Below are positions 8,441 through 18,150 of a DNA stretch of 64,000 nucleotides, piece after piece. Source of the DNA: CBDDHT01 sp965227905 (GTDB lineage: Bacteria; Pseudomonadota; Alphaproteobacteria; Rhizobiales; Methyloligellaceae); NCBI GenBank assembly GCA_965227905.1, contig OZ245780.1, forward strand, positions 4,340,001 through 4,404,000, in the 5' to 3' direction. The stretch's first letter is position 1, and every line of letters begins with the position of its first letter. The notes below the pieces were generated by a model, which was given only the letters and a program-made list of their open reading frames with translations, was not told the DNA's origin and searched no databases. The translations under genes and the position numbers were made by a program.

Positions 8441-10218
8441 GCTGGCACCACGCTTGATTGTTGAGCTGGCTGCTCGCGTGTTCCGGATCCGGGCCGGATC
8501 TGTACGTGTGTCAAGATCTCGTCTCTCGGTCCCATCATCTCTATGCCGCCTTCGCGGAGAACGAGAATTTTGTCGACTGTTCTGAGGACACTCGGTCGAT
8601 GGGCAACGATGACGATGGTCGTTCCTTTGTCACGCAGATGGGAAATTGCCTCAAGCAGCGCCGCCTCGCCTGCCAGGTCGAGATTCGAATTTGGTTCGTC
8701 GAGTACAACCAGTTTCGGCTCGCCATAAGCGGCGCGGGCAAGTCCGAATTTTTGCCGTTGCCCTCCCGACAGCGTCATTCCTCCGACGCCAATCTCAGTG
8801 TCGTAGCCATTCGGCAGAGCTAGGATATCTTCATGGACCCCGGCGATCTGAGCGGCCTCATACACTTGCTCGATATCGCCTTCGCCAAGACGTGCAATAT
8901 TCTCTCGAACCGTACCGTGGAAAAGTTCGATATCTTGCGGCAAATAACCAATATGGCGCCCACGGTCTCGCGCATCCCAAGCAGCAAGATCGGCCCCGTC
9001 AAGCCGGGCATGCCCCATCTGGGGTTTGAGAATGCCGATGATGATACGCGCCAAAGTTGTCTTGCCGGCCGCAGTCGGACCGATCAGACCCAGACTTTCG
9101 CCGGGTTGCAGCTCGAAATCGATGTTCCGCAGCATCGGTGCCTTGTCACCTTGATGCGCATAACAAACCCCCTCAAGGGTCAGGCGACCTTTGGGTTCAG
9201 GGAGCGGAGTCGGCGGTGCTGGTCGGCCGGATACGGTCAGGATCCGCGCGATACGGCGAAGCGCAGAACGCGCGGCAATGGCTGAGCGCCATGAAGCAAT
9301 CGCCTGTTCCACAGGCGCCAATGCGCGCGCCATCAGGATCGATCCTGCAATCATTCCACCTGGTGACAGTTCACCGCCGAGCACGAGCCAGGCACCGACG
9401 CCAAGCACACTAATCTGGAGGACTTGGCGGAAGAATTTCGATGTCGCCGTGATGAGGCCGTTTCGCCTGCTCGATCGAGCTTGCTCCTCAAGCGATCGGC
9501 GTGAAGCACGCATCCAGCGTGAAATCAGCTGAGACATCATACCCATGGCTTCTATTGCATCGGTGTTGCGCACGGCAGATTGCGCTTCGTCCAATGCTCG
9601 GCTGCTTGTCTCACCCGCGCTCTGCAGCAGACGGCTGGTTGCGAACCCATTCAACACAGCCAGCGCGAACAGGATGATCGTGCCAGCCAGTCCGATCCAG
9701 CCAAGGATCGGATGCAGTAGGAAGACAACAGCAAGAAAAACAGGTGTCCACGGCACATCCAGGATTGGGAACAGCCCGGGACCTGTGACGAAATTTCGGA
9801 CCATGGAGACGTCGCGCAGCGGTTGAATCGAGGCACGTTGTCGTTCTGATGTCGCGGCAAGGCTCGCGGCCAATACATCGCCGCTGATCCGCTCATCGAA
9901 CCAATTGCCGAGAGAAATCATTAAGCGGCCGCGAAGGACATCGAGGCACCAAAGCACAAGGAACGCGAACACTGCGATAAGTGTCAGATAGAGCAGTGTT
10001 TCAACGCTTCGGCTTGTGAGAACACGATCGAAAACCTGCAGCATATAGAGCGGCGCCGTCAAAAACAGCAGGTTGATGACCAGTCCGAAAGCAACAACGG
10101 CCAGGAAACCCGCGCGGCATCCTTGGAGGGCCATCGTAAGTGGATTGGGCCGAGACGACCTATCGATCGCCTCGGACCACCCACCGGTTCGCGAACCATT
10201 GTCGGGAGGATGATGCAT
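8437..10218 (-). CDS. Type I secretion ABC exporter (PrtD family)
   Basis: About 593 residues with a fused transmembrane domain (about 30-320) and ATPase domain. The ATPase shows Walker A GPTAAGKTTL, signature LSGGQRQK, Walker B LVVLDEPNSNLD and switch His in IVAHRPS. There is no N-terminal C39 peptidase or C39-like domain, which fits PrtD/AprD-type exporters of RTX proteins. ATG 10218 has AAAAGGG about 8 bp upstream; an in-frame TTG at 10242 directly follows the RTX stop but has no ribosome site. It lies 24 bp downstream of the giant RTX gene and overlaps the adaptor gene, so substrate, ATPase and adaptor are expressed together. Confidence 0.94.
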   Translation of the reverse strand: MHHPPDNGSRTGGWSEAIDRSSRPNPLTMALQGCRAGFLAVVAFGLVINLLFLTAPLYMLQVFDRVLTSRSVETLLYLTLIAVFAFLVLWCLDVLRGRLMISLGNWFDERISGDVLAASLAATSERQRASIQPLRDVSMVRNFVTGPGLFPILDVPWTPVFLAVVFLLHPILGWIGLAGTIILFALAVLNGFATSRLLQSAGETSSRALDEAQSAVRNTDAIEAMGMMSQLISRWMRASRRSLEEQARSSRRNGLITATSKFFRQVLQISVLGVGAWLVLGGELSPGGMIAGSILMARALAPVEQAIASWRSAIAARSALRRIARILTVSGRPAPPTPLPEPKGRLTLEGVCYAHQGDKAPMLRNIDFELQPGESLGLIGPTAAGKTTLARIIIGILKPQMGHARLDGADLAAWDARDRGRHIGYLPQDIELFHGTVRENIARLGEGDIEQVYEAAQIAGVHEDILALPNGYDTEIGVGGMTLSGGQRQKFGLARAAYGEPKLVVLDEPNSNLDLAGEAALLEAISHLRDKGTTIVIVAHRPSVLRTVDKILVLREGGIEMMGPRDEILTHVQIRPGSGTREQPAQQSSVVPA

Positions 10219-10242
10219 TGGCCGCGTCCCTTTTCGTAGCAA

Positions 10243-13200
10243 TCAGAATATGAAGTCGTCCGCATCGAGACCGGCGATCGCGACGTTCTCTATGAACACC
10301 TCGTCCCCAATGCCGGTTACGCCATCCTGATCGAGGTTTATCGTCGTACCGGTACCGGATGAGTCATCGGCGTGCAGGACCAAGTCAGCAAAGTCGACAA
10401 AGGAAAACGCCGAGACGTCGATACGGTCCGCAATCCCACTCCCGCCTTCAAAGTCCTGGATCACATCCTGGCCTGTGCCAATGTCGAAGACGAAGACATC
10501 GTTTCCGCCACCGCCAAAATCGCCGGCGAGGAAATCATTGCCGGCCCCGCCATTCAACGTGTCGTTGCCGCCATCTCCCAGGAGCGAATCGTCACCGCCA
10601 CCGCCGAACAGCATGTCGTCACCGTCAAAGCCATTCAGAACATTGGCATTGCCGTCACCGTGGAACTCGTCCGCATTGACAGTTCCGAAGACATCTTCGA
10701 AGCCGGACAATGTATCGGTACCGCCAACCCCATCGGTCGCCGTTCCGGCCGCAAGATCGACAAAAGCACCTGGGGAGGCCGGGAAGATCGCCGCGTAGCT
10801 GATCTGATCGCCAATACCAGCACCGCCGTCGAGCACATCGTTCCCGCCGGTTGCGAAGACAGTCTCGAAGTCAGCCGCACTCATCGTAATGATGTCATTG
10901 CCATTCGTGCCGAGCGCGCTCTCGATACTGGTGAAGGTATCGACGGTCACACCATCTGTATCGATGGCGGTACCCTGACCAGGTGCCGTGAACGTGATTG
11001 TCACACCCTGGTTTCCGGGTCCGGTAGACGCGTTCTGATAGGCCAGTTGATCGTTGCCGGCACCGCCGTTGATGATGTCCATACCGCCAAGCGCATCGAA
11101 CCGTTCGTCGGCATCGCCGCCATTGAAGATGTCGTCGAAATTAGTACCTTCGACCCGCTCAATACCCGCCAGAATGTCAAAGCCGATCGATGGACCACCA
11201 ACAACTTCTGCACTGCCGACAGCAATGCCGTTGAGACCTGTGCCGCCCGTATAAGTCAGACCGCCGGTGGCCCCAAAACGATAGCTGACAGCATCAAAGT
11301 CACCGCTACCATCGACGCCGACGGTGTCGCCGCCATCGATTGTATCGTCGCCTTCGCCCGGGATAATGAAGTCCGAACCGCCATTTCCGATGATGACGTC
11401 ATCGCCGCCACGGCCATCGAGCGTGTTGCGGCCATCGTCGCCGATGAGCGTATCGTCGAACAACGAACCGCGAAGCCGCTCGATTCCGATGAGCGTATCG
11501 GTGGTGCCGAAGCCACCCTGCGCGATCCCTGACCCGAGCGCCGGATCGGCTGTCAGATCGGCAAAAACTCCGGTGGGCGAGTTCAGATAGTCAGCCCGGT
11601 CCTGGCCACCGAGGCCTCCATCGATCAAATCGTTCCCGGCCTGTGCCCGAATGGATTCGGAAACAAAGTCCGCACCGGTAATGATATCATCGAAGTTGGA
11701 ACCGCGGACCGAGTTCACACCGGTGAATGTATCCGTTCCGATATTCGCGGCATCACCCGGATTGGTCGAGGTCGCGGTCCCAGCGCCGGAACCCGAGAAG
11801 GTCACTGTCACACCGTCAGCAGCGTGCACATACCCAATGCGGGTATTGCCATTACCGGTGATCAGATCGTCTCCTCCCTCACCCTCAACCTCATTGAACG
11901 AGCCGTATTGGCCGCGGAAGCTGCCATCGATCGTAAAGGTGTCATCGAAATCAGACCCGAAGACGCGCTCGATATCGACGAGCGTGTCGGTCCCGACTGA
12001 CGCATCGCCAAGGACGGATGAAAGACCAAGACTCAAACCACCCGTCAATGTCACATCGATGCCGCCGGTCGCTGTGCGATAGTCAGCCCGGTTCGTATCC
12101 AAAGACAACCGACCTGCACGCAAGCCGCCGATCAATGTATCGTTCCCGGCGCCGCCCACCAGTTCATTGATGCCAACACCAGCGTCCAGCGTATCATCGC
12201 CATCGCCTCCAAACAGCCGATCGACGCCAACTGTTGGGAATTCGCTGAACAGGGTACTGGTATCCCCGCCGAAGATCATGTCGTTGCCGGCACCGCCGAA
12301 AAGCTGGTCGCCACCGTCGCCGCCAAAGATGACGTCGTTGCCGAACTGGCCGGTTACCTCGTCATTGCCGGCAAGTGCCTGGACCGTGTCCGGACCAGAT
12401 GTGCCGACCAGGACATCATCGAATTCCGTCCCGACTATCGTTGAGGGCGCTGCGAACACGAAGTCGCTGGCCTCGAGATCGGCGATATTGACGTTGTCCA
12501 AAGTGAGTTGATCACCGCCTGCCTGTTGGTCGAGATCGATGACCACATTCGGCCCAACGTCCGTCGCAACGGCAAGGAGTTCCGCCAGCGAGGCAAAGCC
12601 GAACGCGCTGACGTCGATGGTGTCCTCCGTTCCTGCTCCGGCCGCGAAGTCGACGATCGAGTCGTTCCCGTCACCGACTCGAACCACGAACAAGTCGTCA
12701 CCCTGGCCACCTTCCATAATGTCGTCGCCGGCACCGCTGGAGATGCTGTCATCGCCATCAAAGGCAACGATGTTCTCGCTCGTGTCGCCCCCAATGAACG
12801 TATCGGCAGAATCGGTGCCCTGGATCTGCTCAATCGCGATCAATGTGTCGTTGCCTATTGAAGCATCACCGGTGACGGTTGCGGCCCCGCCTCCAACACC
12901 ACCGGTGTATGTGATGCCGCCGGTCGGCGTCGGGAGTCCGATATAGCTGACAATGTCATTGCCACCAGCGGTGCCATCGACAATGTCGTCACCGGCGCCT
13001 GGCTTGACAAATGTCTGCGTGGCGCCCGTTGTAATCGTATCGTTGCCGTCAAAGGTGTCGATGCCGAGAAAATCAACATCATTCACAACGATCACATCGT
13101 CGAAGACCGTCGCATCCAGTTTCTCGATGTTTATGATCGTGTCGGTACCGACAGAGGCGTCGCCTGTTACAATACTGGGAGCACCGCCTATACCGCCCGT

Positions 13201-16200
13201 GAAAGTGATGCCACCAGTAACGTCGTTGTCGAAGAAATAGTTGACCGTGTCGAAGAAGCCGGCACCGCCATCGACGAGATCATCACCCGCACCAGGTAGG
13301 ATGAAGTCGTCGCCATCACCGCCGTTGATGATGTCGTTGCCGCCGTGGCCCACGAGATTGATGAAACCGACATCGCCACCGTTGAAAACGTCATCGAGAT
13401 CTGTGCCATTGATGGATTCGAAATTGGAAACCGTATCGGTGCCGATAGACGCATCGCCCGTTACGATGTCCGGTGCGCCGCCAATGCCGCCGGTATAGGT
13501 TATCCCGGAAGTTGGATTATCGAACCGATAGCTGAGACTGTCGAAGTCGGCGCCGCCATCGACCGTATCATCTCCCGACCCGGCCTGAATGAAGTCGCTC
13601 CCATCGCCGCCGAAGATCGCGTCGTCACCAGAATCACCGCGAAGAAAATCGTCTCCTGCACCGCCGATCAGCGTATCGTTATCCTCAGCTCCGATGATCT
13701 GATCGTTTCCACCGCGACCATCAATCGTGTCATTGCCATGCTGTCCGCGAAGATTGTTGTCTCCATCGTCGCCTATGATCGTGTCATCGAACTCCGAACC
13801 ACGAATCTGCTCGATGTTGACCAGTGTATCGGTTCCGCCAAATCCATCCTGAACAGTCCCTTCGCCGACGGCGCCAGCCGACAGGTCGGCAACGATTCCG
13901 CCCGGCGAATTTCGATAGTCGGCCCGATCCTGACCATCGGTGCCGCCATCGATAAAGTCGTCACCACCGCGCGCCCGAAATGACTCGAAGCCACTGCCAT
14001 CCGATCCAAGGAGAATGTCGTCGAATTCGCTGCCCTGGATGGCGTTCACACCGGTAAACGTGTCAACGCCGATGCCGGCCGTATCGCCTGCATTGGTCGA
14101 AAACGCCTGGCCGGTGCCGAAATTGACGGTGACGCTGTCGAGCGCATCGCCGTAACCGATACGTGTGCTACCATTACCGGTTATGACGTCGTCGCCATCA
14201 CCGGGACGAACGGCGTTGAAGGCGCCGAACTGAGCGCGAAAGCTGCCATCAACCGTGAAAGTGTCGTCAAAGTCCGTTCCGTTGATCGCTTCGATATCGA
14301 CCAATGTGTCGGTTCCGACCGAAGCATCTCCTGTGACAGTCGAAAGACCTGTCCCCAATGCTCCGGTGAGTGTGGTGGTTATTGCGCCTGTCGCATCGCG
14401 ATAATCGGCCAAATTGAAATCGACGAATGGGATATTGGTTTCACCGGCCTGTCCGCGTGTTCCTCCAATCAGGGTATCGTCACCTGCTCCGCCGACGAAC
14501 CTGTTGAAACCGACACCACCGTCGAGCGTATCGTTGCCAGCGCGGCCGTTGAGCATGTTGTCACCGTCGTCGCCGGTCAAAACATCGTCGTGTGCAGAGC
14601 CTGCGAGATTTTCGATATCGACCAGTGTGTTTAGGCCTGATGGGAGTGTCGCGACACCGGTCGCAAGGTTGGCGTCGACACCGACCATTGCATTGAGAAA
14701 AGACGCGGTGTCAGAGCCGGCACCACCGTCGAGCAGATCTACACCTGCACCCGGAAGCAATACATCGTCCCCGTCACCGCCGAACAGTTGGTCGTCTCCA
14801 TCGACACCGGCAGGCCCGCCGATTAGCGTATCGTTGCCATCGCCGCCATGGATGACGTCATCACCTGAATCGCCACGCAATAGATCGTCGCCTTCACGAC
14901 CATCGATAACGTCGTTCCCTTCCTGCCCTTCGATGACATTCGCAATGGCGTCACCGCGCAGGTTATCGTCCAGTGACGAGCCACGCAGATTTTCGATGCT
15001 CACCATGGTCGCGACGGCCAGCCCGCGCGTCGCGGTGCCTAGGACCAAGTCGGCAACTACAGATGCAGTCGCATTTGAGAACGTCGCGGTATCGTTACCT
15101 TCGCCACCATCAAGCAGGTCCGTCGGACCGCTGCCCGGCCCCAGCGTGTCGTTTCCGGCTTCACCGAACAACATGTCGTTGCCCGCCTCGCCCCGCAGAA
15201 CGTCGTCACCGTCGCCGCCGAACAGCGTATCGTCCCCGTTGCCTCCCGTCAGGTCATCGGCATTTCCGTCGAAGAGGGGATTTCTAACTACGAACAGGTC
15301 TGTGTCGGGATTGTCATCGTTCGGATCGAGATTTGTGGCCCTCGTTTCGAACACAATGGTCGAGCCATCAGCACTGATATCTGGCTCTCTGACTTGATTA
15401 TCGGCCTGAGTACCGTCGGCTGCGACGCTCACACGCGTGATCGCTCCTGTCTGAAGATCCTTCACGAATATGTCGGCTGAACCATTGGTATCCCCCGGTA
15501 CCAAGTTGTTCGCACTGCTTTGAAAAGTGACGAACCGGCCGTCAGCGGACAGGGATGCGCCGCCTTCGCCCGAGAAGCCGTTTCCGAGCACACCATCGAC
15601 CGTTGCGCTGGCAACCTGAATATCTCCCGTGATCAGATTCTTGACGTAGAGCTGCGCCCCGGACACACCGGGTACGAGGTTGGTCGAACCGCTCGTAAAG
15701 GCCACGATCTGACCGTCAGCAGAGAGTGCGACGCCCGAACCGAAACCACCGAAATTTCCCGGCGTCCCGTCGGCTGCTGTGCTGGCCAGTTTCAATTCCC
15801 CAGTGGCAATGTTCTTGACATAAACGTTGTTGAACGAAGTTCCGTCGACGCCTGGAATGAGGTCGTTTCCTACATAGATGAAACCGACATGGGTTCCATC
15901 AGCTGACATGCCGAAGTCGCGTCCGCCTTGACCAGCCTGGCCGGTGCCCAAGTTGCCGTCACTGGCTGAGGAGACAACGGTCAGTTCACCGGTAATAAGG
16001 TTCTTGTGGTAGATCCTCGGCAATTTTCCCCCGCCACCGGCGAGTTGATTATCATTGTGCAAGAACGCAGCGAAATCGCCGTCAGCCGAAAGGGTCGCCT
16101 CACCGGGCCCGAACAAATTCGACTCGGATCCATTCGACGTCGTATTGACCCGAATGAGCTCACCGGTTTGCAGATCCTTCCGAAACAAGTCACCCACATT

Positions 16201-17892
16201 GTTGGTATCCCCAGCGACGAGATTGTCTCCGGCAGCTTCGAAAAGCACGAACCGACCATCATCTGACACGCCCCAGATATTTGTGTTGCCTCTGTTGTTG
16301 GACTGCTCGCCATCGGTGTTGGTGGAAACGAGCTGTATCTCGCCGGTCGCAAGATCTCTCAGAAACACCTCTGTGCCACCAAGACCATCCTGCTCCGGAA
16401 CGAGGTCACTGGCCGTGCTTGCGAAAGCCAGGAAACGGCCATTCTCGGATAGAACTCCTCTGTGCGAATTGACACCGCCCCCTGCTTGACTGCCGCCATT
16501 GTCAATCAGCGTCACCTCGGCGAGAACACCGGGAAACACATCGCTATCGCCGAACAGCACGTCGTCGCCGTCCCCCCCGGAGAGAACGTCATCTCCGCCA
16601 TTACCTATGAGGGTATCGTTTCCGTCGCCGCCAAGGACTGTATCATCGAGCATGCCGCCGGTGACCGTGTCGTCGCCGGCGCCGGCATCGAAGGCCGTGC
16701 CAACGGTATATCCGGCAGCGGCGGCGGCCGTTGCATCTGCAGCAAGCACGACCGTGTCGTCGCCGCCGAGCGCCGCGAACTGAGTGCCGTCGGCATAAGT
16801 GCCTGAGACGACTGTGTTGAAATCGACCGCATCGTCGTTCTCAGTGAACAGAGATGGTAGTCCGCTGGTCTCAAAGATGAAGTCGTCTTCGTCGAGTTCG
16901 GCAACAGAAACATTTGACAGCGTGAGCGTATCGCCGCCAGCAAAGCTGATAACAGTATCGCCGGAGACATCTTCGGCTAGAGCGACCAATGCCGCGAAAG
17001 TCGCGACGCCGGAATCCCGCAGCAGGATACGGTCGTCCGTCGTCGCGCCCGCTTTGAAATCGGCAATGGTGTCGCTGCCAAATCCCGCGTCGAATTCGAA
17101 CAGATCATCGCCTCCGTTTCCAGTCAGCGCGTCGTTGCCCGCACCACCGACAAGTCTGTCGTCACCGGAACCACCGCCTAAATTGTCGTTGCCTGCACCA
17201 CCTACGAGCACATCGTCACCGGCATTGCCCAATAGGTCATCGTCGCCATCGCCGCCGGTTAGCGAGTCATCGCCTGAACCGCCAGCGAGATCGTCATTTC
17301 CATCGCCTCCATCGAGCGTGTCATCGCCGGCATTTCCAGCAAGGACATCATCGCCCGCGCCACCGATGAGTTCGTCATCACCTGAACCGCCGGTCAGGTC
17401 GTCATTGCCTGCTCCGCCGTCGACGACATCATCGCCAGCATTGCCGGTGAGCGTATCGTCACCCTCATCGCCCATGAGCACGTCATCGCCCGCATTTCCC
17501 GCAATATCGTCATCGCCTTCACCACCGGTGATTACATCGTCTCCTGAACCACCCGTGAGATCATCGTCACCTGTACCGCCATCCAAGATATCATCGCCTG
17601 AACCGCCAGCGAGACGATCGTCGCCTTCACCGCCCGTCAGCACATCGTCACCCGAACCACCGATCAGATTGTCATCACCAACGCCGCCATCCAGCGCGTC
17701 ATCGCCCGATCCACCGACAAGTCGATCATCACCTTCGCCGCCCGTCAGCACATCGTCACCCGAGCCACCGATCAAATTGTCATCGCCCGCGCCACCATCA
17801 AGAACGTCATCACCGGCCTTACCGATCAATTTGTCGTCGTCGCTCGTACCCGTGAGAATGTCGTCGCCGTTCGTGCCCTTGATCGTTGCCAT
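10243..17892 (-). CDS. Giant RTX calcium-binding repeat protein with propeller-like insert, T1SS substrate
   Basis: 2549-residue acidic, Gly/Asp-rich protein, predicted to be secreted by the adjacent exporter and to fold on binding extracellular calcium. Residues 1-260 are GGxGxDxLx nonapeptides. Residues 261-345 are a block ending ELDEDDFIFE. About 452-875 hold seven repeats of the type LSADGRFVTF...NLVPGDTNG..DIFVKDLQTG, as in a seven-bladed beta propeller. RTX blocks follow, with a long module present twice (about 1131-1400 and 1906-2170) and three tandem units of about 95 residues (about 1410-1730). A second DFVF block lies at 1732-1816 and the third forms the C-terminus, ending GLDADDFIF. 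I see no cysteine. GGAG lies 7 bp before the ATG. No catalytic domain is recognised; adhesin or surface-layer roles are possible. Confidence 0.95.
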   Translation of the reverse strand: MATIKGTNGDDILTGTSDDDKLIGKAGDDVLDGGAGDDNLIGGSGDDVLTGGEGDDRLVGGSGDDALDGGVGDDNLIGGSGDDVLTGGEGDDRLAGGSGDDILDGGTGDDDLTGGSGDDVITGGEGDDDIAGNAGDDVLMGDEGDDTLTGNAGDDVVDGGAGNDDLTGGSGDDELIGGAGDDVLAGNAGDDTLDGGDGNDDLAGGSGDDSLTGGDGDDDLLGNAGDDVLVGGAGNDNLGGGSGDDRLVGGAGNDALTGNGGDDLFEFDAGFGSDTIADFKAGATTDDRILLRDSGVATFAALVALAEDVSGDTVISFAGGDTLTLSNVSVAELDEDDFIFETSGLPSLFTENDDAVDFNTVVSGTYADGTQFAALGGDDTVVLAADATAAAAAGYTVGTAFDAGAGDDTVTGGMLDDTVLGGDGNDTLIGNGGDDVLSGGDGDDVLFGDSDVFPGVLAEVTLIDNGGSQAGGGVNSHRGVLSENGRFLAFASTASDLVPEQDGLGGTEVFLRDLATGEIQLVSTNTDGEQSNNRGNTNIWGVSDDGRFVLFEAAGDNLVAGDTNNVGDLFRKDLQTGELIRVNTTSNGSESNLFGPGEATLSADGDFAAFLHNDNQLAGGGGKLPRIYHKNLITGELTVVSSASDGNLGTGQAGQGGRDFGMSADGTHVGFIYVGNDLIPGVDGTSFNNVYVKNIATGELKLASTAADGTPGNFGGFGSGVALSADGQIVAFTSGSTNLVPGVSGAQLYVKNLITGDIQVASATVDGVLGNGFSGEGGASLSADGRFVTFQSSANNLVPGDTNGSADIFVKDLQTGAITRVSVAADGTQADNQVREPDISADGSTIVFETRATNLDPNDDNPDTDLFVVRNPLFDGNADDLTGGNGDDTLFGGDGDDVLRGEAGNDMLFGEAGNDTLGPGSGPTDLLDGGEGNDTATFSNATASVVADLVLGTATRGLAVATMVSIENLRGSSLDDNLRGDAIANVIEGQEGNDVIDGREGDDLLRGDSGDDVIHGGDGNDTLIGGPAGVDGDDQLFGGDGDDVLLPGAGVDLLDGGAGSDTASFLNAMVGVDANLATGVATLPSGLNTLVDIENLAGSAHDDVLTGDDGDNMLNGRAGNDTLDGGVGFNRFVGGAGDDTLIGGTRGQAGETNIPFVDFNLADYRDATGAITTTLTGALGTGLSTVTGDASVGTDTLVDIEAINGTDFDDTFTVDGSFRAQFGAFNAVRPGDGDDVITGNGSTRIGYGDALDSVTVNFGTGQAFSTNAGDTAGIGVDTFTGVNAIQGSEFDDILLGSDGSGFESFRARGGDDFIDGGTDGQDRADYRNSPGGIVADLSAGAVGEGTVQDGFGGTDTLVNIEQIRGSEFDDTIIGDDGDNNLRGQHGNDTIDGRGGNDQIIGAEDNDTLIGGAGDDFLRGDSGDDAIFGGDGSDFIQAGSGDDTVDGGADFDSLSYRFDNPTSGITYTGGIGGAPDIVTGDASIGTDTVSNFESINGTDLDDVFNGGDVGFINLVGHGGNDIINGGDGDDFILPGAGDDLVDGGAGFFDTVNYFFDNDVTGGITFTGGIGGAPSIVTGDASVGTDTIINIEKLDATVFDDVIVVNDVDFLGIDTFDGNDTITTGATQTFVKPGAGDDIVDGTAGGNDIVSYIGLPTPTGGITYTGGVGGGAATVTGDASIGNDTLIAIEQIQGTDSADTFIGGDTSENIVAFDGDDSISSGAGDDIMEGGQGDDLFVVRVGDGNDSIVDFAAGAGTEDTIDVSAFGFASLAELLAVATDVGPNVVIDLDQQAGGDQLTLDNVNIADLEASDFVFAAPSTIVGTEFDDVLVGTSGPDTVQALAGNDEVTGQFGNDVIFGGDGGDQLFGGAGNDMIFGGDTSTLFSEFPTVGVDRLFGGDGDDTLDAGVGINELVGGAGNDTLIGGLRAGRLSLDTNRADYRTATGGIDVTLTGGLSLGLSSVLGDASVGTDTLVDIERVFGSDFDDTFTIDGSFRGQYGSFNEVEGEGGDDLITGNGNTRIGYVHAADGVTVTFSGSGAGTATSTNPGDAANIGTDTFTGVNSVRGSNFDDIITGADFVSESIRAQAGNDLIDGGLGGQDRADYLNSPTGVFADLTADPALGSGIAQGGFGTTDTLIGIERLRGSLFDDTLIGDDGRNTLDGRGGDDVIIGNGGSDFIIPGEGDDTIDGGDTVGVDGSGDFDAVSYRFGATGGLTYTGGTGLNGIAVGSAEVVGGPSIGFDILAGIERVEGTNFDDIFNGGDADERFDALGGMDIINGGAGNDQLAYQNASTGPGNQGVTITFTAPGQGTAIDTDGVTVDTFTSIESALGTNGNDIITMSAADFETVFATGGNDVLDGGAGIGDQISYAAIFPASPGAFVDLAAGTATDGVGGTDTLSGFEDVFGTVNADEFHGDGNANVLNGFDGDDMLFGGGGDDSLLGDGGNDTLNGGAGNDFLAGDFGGGGNDVFVFDIGTGQDVIQDFEGGSGIADRIDVSAFSFVDFADLVLHADDSSGTGTTINLDQDGVTGIGDEVFIENVAIAGLDADDFIF
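17110..17860 (-). repeat. Tandem RTX nonapeptide repeats with 108-bp higher-order period
   Basis: The start of the RTX gene is built from 27-bp units. Groups of four form a 36-residue (108-bp) super-repeat. For example CGCCCGTCAG at 17631-17640 recurs exactly 108 bp away at 17739-17748, with nearly identical flanks. The near-identity of neighbouring units points to recent expansion. Confidence 0.85.
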
Positions 17893-17987
17893 GCTTTCAC
17901 TCCATTAGCTTAGTTAGCGGTCTATCCACGCAAGCGTTGTCATCTTCCGTTTCGCTCGAGCCGGAGATGTCCGGACCGATGTGAATT

Positions 17988-18017
17988 CGACAGCAATGCT
18001 CATCCGATTTGCTGTCG
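17988..18017. promoter_or_regulatory. 9-bp perfect inverted repeat upstream of RTX gene
   Basis: CGACAGCAA (17988-17996) and TTGCTGTCG (18009-18017) are perfect complements separated by 12 bp, about 95 bp upstream of the RTX start and 130 bp past the LuxR gene stop. It could be an operator or a transcript hairpin. A second small repeat, CTCCC-ATTT-GGGAG, lies at 18094-18107. Confidence 0.45.
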
Positions 18018-18150
18018 GCCGTCGCAGTCCCACTAGGGGCCGAAGACGCTATCGAGCACGGAAAATGTTCGAGGAATTGCGTGCGGCGCTCTACTCCCAT
18101 TTGGGAGCCAATCAAGATGAAACTGAGAGTTGGACAGTAGGACAGATACA

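Noticed and set aside
10243..17892. Regular short DNA repeats that could be mistaken for a CRISPR array or satellite
   Set aside because: The 27-bp and 108-bp periods are in frame and encode calcium-binding nonapeptides; there are no unique spacers between constant repeats.
10359..17908. Long plus-strand open frames rich in Ser, Pro and Arg opposite the RTX gene (for example 10372-11532, 14414-15397, 16799-17908)
   Set aside because: They are the antisense of Gly/Asp-rich codons of the RTX gene, lack ribosome sites and have only low-complexity sequence.
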